Shown here: positions 1-4,235 of the stretch, piece after piece
Layout: every line of letters starts with the position of its first letter
How positions within the stretch are numbered: position 1 is the first letter of the stretch
Assembly (NCBI GenBank): GCA_002317435.1
Contig: DCIQ01000077.1
Location: forward strand, 2,621-9,281
Direction of reading: 5' to 3'
DNA length: 6,661 bases
Source of the DNA: Bacteroidales bacterium UBA1722
Lineage (GTDB): Bacteria > Bacteroidota > Bacteroidia > Bacteroidales > UBA932
Program-made: the position numbers and the translations under genes
Notes under the pieces: generated by a model
The model's database searches: none
Seen by the model: the letters and a program-made list of their open reading frames with translations, nothing else
What the model was told of the DNA's origin: nothing

Positions 1-35
1 TCGCTGTGCTCACGCTGATGCACTGCCTTTGACTC

Positions 36-48
36 TTTCGTAACGAAA
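36..48. repeat. Short palindrome TTTCGT-A-ACGAAA
   Basis: TTTCGT at 36-41 and ACGAAA at 43-48 are perfect inverted arms separated by one base. This could be a protein-binding site or part of a repeat element; a single 6-bp arm pair is weak evidence for either. Confidence 0.35.
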
Positions 49-68
49 CACCCTCGGACTCGCAATCC

Positions 69-95
69 CGACCCTCCCTCAGGAAGGGAAGGTCG
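69..95. repeat. GC-rich imperfect hairpin
   Basis: Bases 69-79 pair with 85-95 over eleven positions with a single C-A mismatch (74/90), leaving the 5-nt loop CAGGA. No T-run follows on the + strand, so it is not a canonical intrinsic terminator in that direction. The segment 92-96 (GTCGT) can instead pair with 105-109 (ACGAC), and this would compete with the base of the main stem. It lies upstream of the putative promoter at 134-141, so it would be transcribed only by read-through from outside the window. Confidence 0.5.
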
Positions 96-133
96 TAGCG
101 GAAGACGACTACATGTAATCAATAAAAAATGTG

Positions 134-141
134 TAGTTTTG
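134..141 (+). promoter_or_regulatory. Putative -7 promoter box for the rpn-like gene
   Basis: TAGTTTTG fits the Bacteroides sigma-ABfr -7 consensus TAnnTTTG exactly and sits 20 nt before the ATG at 162, which would give a very short 5' leader. No TTTG -33 element is found 19-21 nt upstream, so the call rests on one box in AT-rich DNA. Confidence 0.4.
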
Positions 142-161
142 TATAACAAATACCTACAATT

Positions 162-1076
162 ATGGTAACGATAGCAAATCCGATTTATGATGTAGTCTTC
201 AAGTATCTGATGGAAGACAAGAGGGTGGCGGGGATAATACTTTCGTCACTGTTGAAACAAAAGGTAGTCGAACTGGAATTCCGGAAGAACGAGTATTCGA
301 ACATATCCCGGAATGAGATGTCCATATTCCGGATAGATTTCGGAGCGACCATCGAGGATGAAACCGGGGAGCGGAAGATGGTTCTGATTGAACTGCAGAA
401 GACGTGGGTTCCGACGGAGACACTCCGGTTCCGACAGTATCTCGGTGCTCAATATGCGAGCAGGGAAAATCTTCTCAAGGACGAAGGAAGCAATGCTCTT
501 CCCTTGATTACCATTTACCTGCTTGGTCACAGGATAGGCATCTTGGAGGAGCCTGTGCTGTATGTGAAGCGACATGTATATGATTATCAGGACCGCCTTG
601 TCACCAAAGGCATTCCTGACAAGTTCATAGACAGTTTGACACACGACAGCATCATAGTTCAGATTCCGCTGCTCAAGGGACGTGTGAGCAACCGTCTTGA
701 GATAATACTAAGCATATTTGACCAGAGTCAGGTCTCTGATGACAATGCCCAGCTTCTTCATTTCGATGAGTCGGGTTACGAGTCCGATTCGGAGATGGAG
801 CAGATTCTGTTCCGCCTCGCGGCGGCTGCAGCGGATGCCGATATCCGCCACAGCATGAATGTTGAGGAAGAATATTTCGGTATCATCGAAGAGAAAGACA
901 CCGAACTTCAACGTCAGAATCAATTACTTGCAGAACAGGGAGCCCAAATCAAGGAACAGGGAGCCTTGATTACGGCTCTGATAAAAGAAATGCTTGAATC
1001 AGGAAAAACACATGAAGAGATATCCGTAATGATAGGAAAAAGCATTGAAGACATCATAACTATTTCGCATTCATAG
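162..1076 (+). CDS. Rpn family PD-(D/E)XK nuclease / putative transposase
   Basis: This 304-residue protein starts with the motif NPIYDVVFKYL (residues 6-16), typical of the Rpn/PDDEXK_2 family (transposase_31-like nucleases). The nuclease core shows Asp59 in FRIDFG, then Glu77-Leu-Gln79 in VLIELQ. This is the D...ExQ form of the PD-(D/E)XK site. RFRQYLGAQY (89-98) is also family-like. Residues about 236-272 form a predicted coiled coil with the heptad repeat EQGAQIK/EQGALIT. The end (about 274-298, ESGKTHEEISVMIGKSIEDI) resembles the helical tail common in these proteins. Family members are DNA endonucleases linked to recombination and, in E. coli, phage defence; they act in the cytoplasm. 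The start is supported because the N-terminal motif begins six residues in. No Shine-Dalgarno is visible. It stands apart from the lipoprotein genes that follow and is likely an accessory, horizontally moving gene. The family is confident; the role here is inferred. Confidence 0.9.
   Translation: MVTIANPIYDVVFKYLMEDKRVAGIILSSLLKQKVVELEFRKNEYSNISRNEMSIFRIDFGATIEDETGERKMVLIELQKTWVPTETLRFRQYLGAQYASRENLLKDEGSNALPLITIYLLGHRIGILEEPVLYVKRHVYDYQDRLVTKGIPDKFIDSLTHDSIIVQIPLLKGRVSNRLEIILSIFDQSQVSDDNAQLLHFDESGYESDSEMEQILFRLAAAAADADIRHSMNVEEEYFGIIEEKDTELQRQNQLLAEQGAQIKEQGALITALIKEMLESGKTHEEISVMIGKSIEDIITISHS
933..965 (+). repeat. 12-nt direct repeat with a 21-nt period in the rpn-like tail
   Basis: GAACAGGGAGCC occurs at 933-944 and again at 954-965. 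The offset is exactly 21 nt, or one coiled-coil heptad (residues 258-264 and 265-271). The repeat is in frame, so gain or loss of a unit would lengthen or shorten the coil without a frameshift. Confidence 0.8.
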
Positions 1077-1125
1077 TAGAATGAGGACAGAATCGTCACT
1101 ATCAAATGTATGGACCATATCTTTT

Positions 1126-1133
1126 TATGTTTG
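1126..1133 (+). promoter_or_regulatory. Putative -7 promoter box for the lipoprotein operon
   Basis: TATGTTTG is an exact match to the Bacteroides -7 consensus TAnnTTTG. Transcription would start near 1139-1142, giving a leader of about 45 nt before the ATG at 1187. No -33 TTTG is seen at the expected distance. The position after the rpn-like stop codon makes it the best candidate for driving the three downstream genes. Confidence 0.5.
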
Positions 1134-1151
1134 TTTGAGAAAGTTGGGTTA

Positions 1152-1165
1152 AGTCAAGATAAAAT
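1152..1165 (+). repeat. 14-bp direct repeat, copy 1 (operon leader)
   Basis: AGTCAAGATAAAAT is identical to 4182-4195. Upstream sequence is also similar with gaps: both copies are preceded by a TAnnTTTG match and then AAGTTG (here at 1126-1133 and 1141-1146). This copy lies in the presumed 5' leader, 21 nt before the ATG of the first lipoprotein gene. Confidence 0.7.
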
Positions 1166-1186
1166 CACAAAACAACTTCATAAACA

Positions 1187-2743
1187 ATGAAAAATACTAT
1201 CATTATCACACTTGCGGCAGTGCTGCTGGCTGCCTGCTCCGGAGCCGGAAATACCGGCACCGGGTCTCTTCCTTCGGAAGTGACGATCTCAAAAGGAGTT
1301 CTCAAGGATAAAATTCTGGGTGCCTGGGCCGGGCAGATTATCGGCTGCTCGTACGGAGGACCGACCGAGTTCCGTTATGCCACCATCATAGATAAGAATG
1401 TCGACATCCCGTGGGGTGAGCATTATGTGAAATCTTGGTACGATAACTCCCCCGGCCTCTACGACGATGTCTATATGGATCTCACTTTCGTCGATGTGTT
1501 CGAGAAAGAAGGACTTGATGCTCCTGTGGAGTCATTCGCAAAGGCTTTCGCATATGCTCCCTATCCTCTCTGGCATGCCAATGCCCAGGCCCGCTACAAT
1601 ATCATGCAGGGTATCATGCCTCCCGCATCCGGTCACTGGACGAATAATCCCCACTCTGAAGACATCGACTTCCAGATAGAAGCCGACTATGCCGGCATCA
1701 TGTCCCCCGGTATGCCCAACTCATCGTCACACTACTGCGATGCCATAGGACACATGATGAACTACGGTGACGGCTGGTACGGTGGAGTCTATGTAGCGGC
1801 GATGTATGCACTGGCGTTCGTGAGCGATGATCTCGATTTCATCACCGCAGAAGCCCTTAAAGTCATCCCTGCAGAGAGTAAATATTATCAGGCTATGGCC
1901 GATGTCATCAGATGGCACTGCGAATATCCCGACAGCTGGGAGGAGACATGGCTCCAGTTTAATCTTAAGTATGGTTTCGATGTCGGATGCCCCGAGGGGG
2001 TCTATACAGCATATAATATAGATGCAGTTCTCAACAGCGCCTATATCCTGATAGGTCTTCTCTATGGAGACAAGAACTTCTATCGTACCATCGACATATC
2101 CACCCGCTGCGGAGCCGATTCAGACTGTAATCCCGCTTCTGCCGGCGGTATACTCGGTGCCATATTGGGTTGGAATGCCATCCCGGAATACTGGCGGAAG
2201 CCCGTGGAAGAGGTGGCTGACAGAAATCTGGTATATACTGAAATATCACTCAACAAGGCTGCGGAGATGTCATTCAATCAGGCCCTGAAAGTCATCGGTC
2301 TCGGCGGCGGCTCGGTCTCTGACAGCACCGTCACCATCAAGACACAGATTCCTGAGGCGGTCCCACTGGAGGTTGGATTCGAAAATCACTGGCCTGTCGG
2401 TGTGCAGTTTCTTCGCAGGAGCATCTCCAAAGTCGATACTGTCCGCTTCGACGGTAACGGCATAGTGATAAGATATGAATTCATAAAGGATGCATCATAT
2501 AAGCCTCATGACTACACAGCTAAGGTAGAAGTTTATCTGGACGGAGAACTTTCCCGGACATGTGCTCTTCCTGCCTTCGGACGGGGGCAGGCCACCGAGT
2601 TCTATTATCAATACGAACTCCCTGTAGAATCCCACAAACTCACTTTCAAGTGGCTGAATCCGGAGGACGGCATCGACATCCGTTTGAGCCGGGCCATAGT
2701 CTATTCGGACAAGCCTTCGATGACGGCACACTGCGACGAATAG
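1187..2743 (+). CDS. ADP-ribosylglycohydrolase family lipoprotein
   Basis: A 518-residue lipoprotein. The signal peptide ends in the canonical lipobox LLAAC (Cys17), followed by a Ser/Gly-rich linker. The ADP-ribosylglycohydrolase (DraG/ARH) fold follows: KILGAWAGQIIGCSYGGPTEF (42-62) matches the family's first helix, YDDVYMDLT (92-100) the first metal motif, and RCGADSDCNPASAGGILGAILG (307-328) the second, normally like GGDTDTNAA. The usual Thr of DDT is Val95, and Thr between the two later Asp residues is Ser312; Asp93, Asp94, Asp311 and Asp313 remain. A beta-rich accessory domain fills about 380-510, so the protein is much longer than cytoplasmic DraG (about 300 residues). Known relatives cleave ADP-ribose from proteins using paired Mg ions; a lipid-anchored, extracytoplasmic form implies another substrate, possibly glycan-linked. 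It heads the cluster, 9 nt before the phosphoesterase gene. The fold is confident, the reaction unknown. Confidence 0.88.
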   Translation: MKNTIIITLAAVLLAACSGAGNTGTGSLPSEVTISKGVLKDKILGAWAGQIIGCSYGGPTEFRYATIIDKNVDIPWGEHYVKSWYDNSPGLYDDVYMDLTFVDVFEKEGLDAPVESFAKAFAYAPYPLWHANAQARYNIMQGIMPPASGHWTNNPHSEDIDFQIEADYAGIMSPGMPNSSSHYCDAIGHMMNYGDGWYGGVYVAAMYALAFVSDDLDFITAEALKVIPAESKYYQAMADVIRWHCEYPDSWEETWLQFNLKYGFDVGCPEGVYTAYNIDAVLNSAYILIGLLYGDKNFYRTIDISTRCGADSDCNPASAGGILGAILGWNAIPEYWRKPVEEVADRNLVYTEISLNKAAEMSFNQALKVIGLGGGSVSDSTVTIKTQIPEAVPLEVGFENHWPVGVQFLRRSISKVDTVRFDGNGIVIRYEFIKDASYKPHDYTAKVEVYLDGELSRTCALPAFGRGQATEFYYQYELPVESHKLTFKWLNPEDGIDIRLSRAIVYSDKPSMTAHCDE

Positions 2744-2747
2744 GAAG
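2742..2747 (+). promoter_or_regulatory. Shine-Dalgarno-like site overlapping the upstream stop codon
   Basis: AGGAAG begins inside the TAG stop (2741-2743) of the ADP-ribosylglycohydrolase-like gene and lies 5 nt before the ATG at 2753. Ribosome binding sites this clear are uncommon in Bacteroidetes. The overlap supports translational coupling and fixes the phosphoesterase start. Confidence 0.6.
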
Positions 2748-2752
2748 CTGTA

Positions 2753-4192
2753 ATGAAGTACCTCAGCATATTATTCATATCAGTGTTATTCATTGTCGGT
2801 ATAGGATGTACCGACAATGAATTCGATGAGAAGCACATAGTCGTCTCGTTCGGGGTGATGAGCGATGTCCATATCGACGGAGTGGACACTGATGCCGGTA
2901 TCAAGTTCAAGAGTGCACTCGAACAGCTCCGCGACAGTGCTGCGGTGACGGACCCTCATTCCATAGCCGGTATCCTCATCGCCGGAGACCTTATCAATAA
3001 CGCTTACAAAAGTCCGGAGTACTACTGTCAAGTGGAATATTTCAAAACCATCTACGAATCTGTTTTCGATCCGGTAAGTGTCCCGATGGTTTATACCCCC
3101 GGAAATCACGACACATACAGGGAATGGACTTCAAATACCATTTCAGAAGCGCAGAATTTGAGCGATGCGTTCGGTGAAAATTATTTTATGACTGACCTTG
3201 ACCGGCGGGCCGGGCAGACTTTGGAGTGCCGCCACTGCCTCGTGGCAGGTTATGATGTGCTCTGTATAGTCCCTGACGGACGGAATCCCGTAGTCTATCC
3301 TGAAGCATCTGTCAGATGGCTTGACTCCACACTGAATGTCATCACCCGGAAGCATCCGGGGAGATTTGTACTCGTACTTACCCACCCGATGATTTATGAC
3401 ACGGTTTATGGCAGCACCCTGGGAGACTATTGGGATACGCAGATGCTGACACCCGTTCTGAGCAAGTATCCTCAGGCCGTTACCTTCAGCGGACACCTTC
3501 ATTTCCCTCTGAATGATCCGCGCAGCATCTGGCAGGGTGCATTCACGTCATTCGGTTGCGGATGTACCAGTTATATGGCCATCGAGGACGGAGGGTATGA
3601 ATATATGGCGGGCCGTACCATTATGAAGGACTGCCGGCAGTTCTCTCAGGGGCTTCTGGTGCAGTTCGACAGAAAAGGAAATATGCGTGTCACCCGTATG
3701 GACTTCTATAACAGGTCCACCATCGGTGAACCTTGGACGGTTCTCCGTCCGGCGAAGGATTTGTCACATCTGTCGGAATACTCCCACGACAGGCGGAGTG
3801 CTGCGAATGCCGCTCCGGTACTTTCCCGGCTGAATGTCGAGGTGACTGACCGTAATCCGGATGTGTCCTCTTCACGGGATTGCTCCCATGAATCTCAATC
3901 GGGCTCTAACTCTTGCGATACCGTTACAGCCGTTTTCGCGGCCGGGGAGGATGACGAGTTCGTACATCACTATGTTCTGACACTGACAGACGGGCGGGGT
4001 GATACTGTGAAGGTGAAAAAGCTTCTCTCGGACTTCTATCGCGTTCCCCGGACAGAGCTGATGAAGAAAGAGTGGCGCGAACCGTTCGCTGTCCCCTCCG
4101 CCGGCAGATACACCTTGACACTTGAAGCCTTTGATTCGTGGGATGCCGCTGCCAATATACTGTCACATACATTTGAAGTTGAGTCAAGATAA
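2753..4192 (+). CDS. Calcineurin-like metallophosphoesterase lipoprotein
   Basis: A 479-residue exported phosphoesterase. A hydrophobic signal peptide ends at Cys19 (VGIGC, with Gly rather than Leu at -3), followed by the acidic stretch TDNEFDE, like the export signal of surface lipoproteins in Bacteroidetes. The metallophosphoesterase motifs are complete and in order: D38-x-H40, G78-D79, G117-N-H-D120, H211 and G247-H-L-H250. It should therefore bind two metal ions and hydrolyse a phosphomonoester or diester. The substrate cannot be read from the sequence. A Ser/Asn/Asp-rich linker (about 345-390, with SSSRDCSHESQSGSNSCD near 372-389) joins the catalytic part to a C-terminal beta-rich, Ig- or Fn3-like domain (about 391-477). 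Ten Cys residues are present, including CRHC (159-162) and CGC (269-271), which could form disulfides in the periplasm. It is close behind the ADP-ribosylglycohydrolase gene, so the two are likely co-translated. Confidence 0.92.
   Translation: MKYLSILFISVLFIVGIGCTDNEFDEKHIVVSFGVMSDVHIDGVDTDAGIKFKSALEQLRDSAAVTDPHSIAGILIAGDLINNAYKSPEYYCQVEYFKTIYESVFDPVSVPMVYTPGNHDTYREWTSNTISEAQNLSDAFGENYFMTDLDRRAGQTLECRHCLVAGYDVLCIVPDGRNPVVYPEASVRWLDSTLNVITRKHPGRFVLVLTHPMIYDTVYGSTLGDYWDTQMLTPVLSKYPQAVTFSGHLHFPLNDPRSIWQGAFTSFGCGCTSYMAIEDGGYEYMAGRTIMKDCRQFSQGLLVQFDRKGNMRVTRMDFYNRSTIGEPWTVLRPAKDLSHLSEYSHDRRSAANAAPVLSRLNVEVTDRNPDVSSSRDCSHESQSGSNSCDTVTAVFAAGEDDEFVHHYVLTLTDGRGDTVKVKKLLSDFYRVPRTELMKKEWREPFAVPSAGRYTLTLEAFDSWDAAANILSHTFEVESR
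4168..4175 (+). promoter_or_regulatory. Possible internal promoter box before the GH106 gene
   Basis: TACATTTG matches TAnnTTTG exactly but lies within the last codons of the phosphoesterase gene. It would put a start site near 4182, just inside the second copy of the 14-bp repeat and about 54 nt before the ATG at 4236. There is no -33 element at the right spacing (the nearest TTTG, 4130-4133, is 34 nt away), so this may be chance. Confidence 0.25.
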
Positions 4193-4195
4193 AAT
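4182..4195 (+). repeat. 14-bp direct repeat, copy 2 (end of phosphoesterase gene)
   Basis: AGTCAAGATAAAAT is identical to 1152-1165. Here it covers the final codons and the TAA stop (4190-4192) of the phosphoesterase gene. AAGTTG (4177-4182) overlaps its first base and TACATTTG (4168-4175) precedes it, mirroring copy 1 with shorter gaps. Confidence 0.7.
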
Positions 4196-4235
4196 TGGCA
4201 GCTGCTGTATGGTACGACTGATTCGTGGCATCTTG

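Larger units (their letters stand above)
1..161. other. Non-coding region upstream of the rpn-like gene
   Basis: No convincing coding frame is seen. One forward frame is open only from the window edge to a TAA at 41-43, which could be the tail of an upstream gene but is too short to judge. The stretch holds a 13-nt palindrome (36-48), a GC-rich imperfect hairpin (69-95), an alternative small stem (92-96 with 105-109) and then an AT-rich segment with a TAnnTTTG box at 134-141. The switch from structured GC-rich to AT-rich sequence around 115 may mark the start of the promoter region. Confidence 0.6.

Noticed and set aside
162..1076. Complete insertion sequence around the rpn-like gene
   Set aside because: No terminal inverted repeats or target-site duplication were found flanking the gene, so it is called a CDS and not a mobile element.
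1101..1126. Possible terminator after the rpn-like gene: ATGG/CCAT arms before a T-run
   Set aside because: The arms are separated by one base, so a real loop would leave only three or four A/T pairs; too weak to call a terminator.
4198..4205. Palindrome GCAGCTGC between the phosphoesterase and GH106 genes
   Set aside because: An 8-bp palindrome is expected by chance in a window of this length and has no spacer or partner site.
4209..4235. Upstream ATG at 4209 as the GH106 start
   Set aside because: It is in frame and adds a basic stretch, but neither start has a Shine-Dalgarno, and 4236 gives a compact signal peptide like that of the neighbouring phosphoesterase. Kept only as an alternative.
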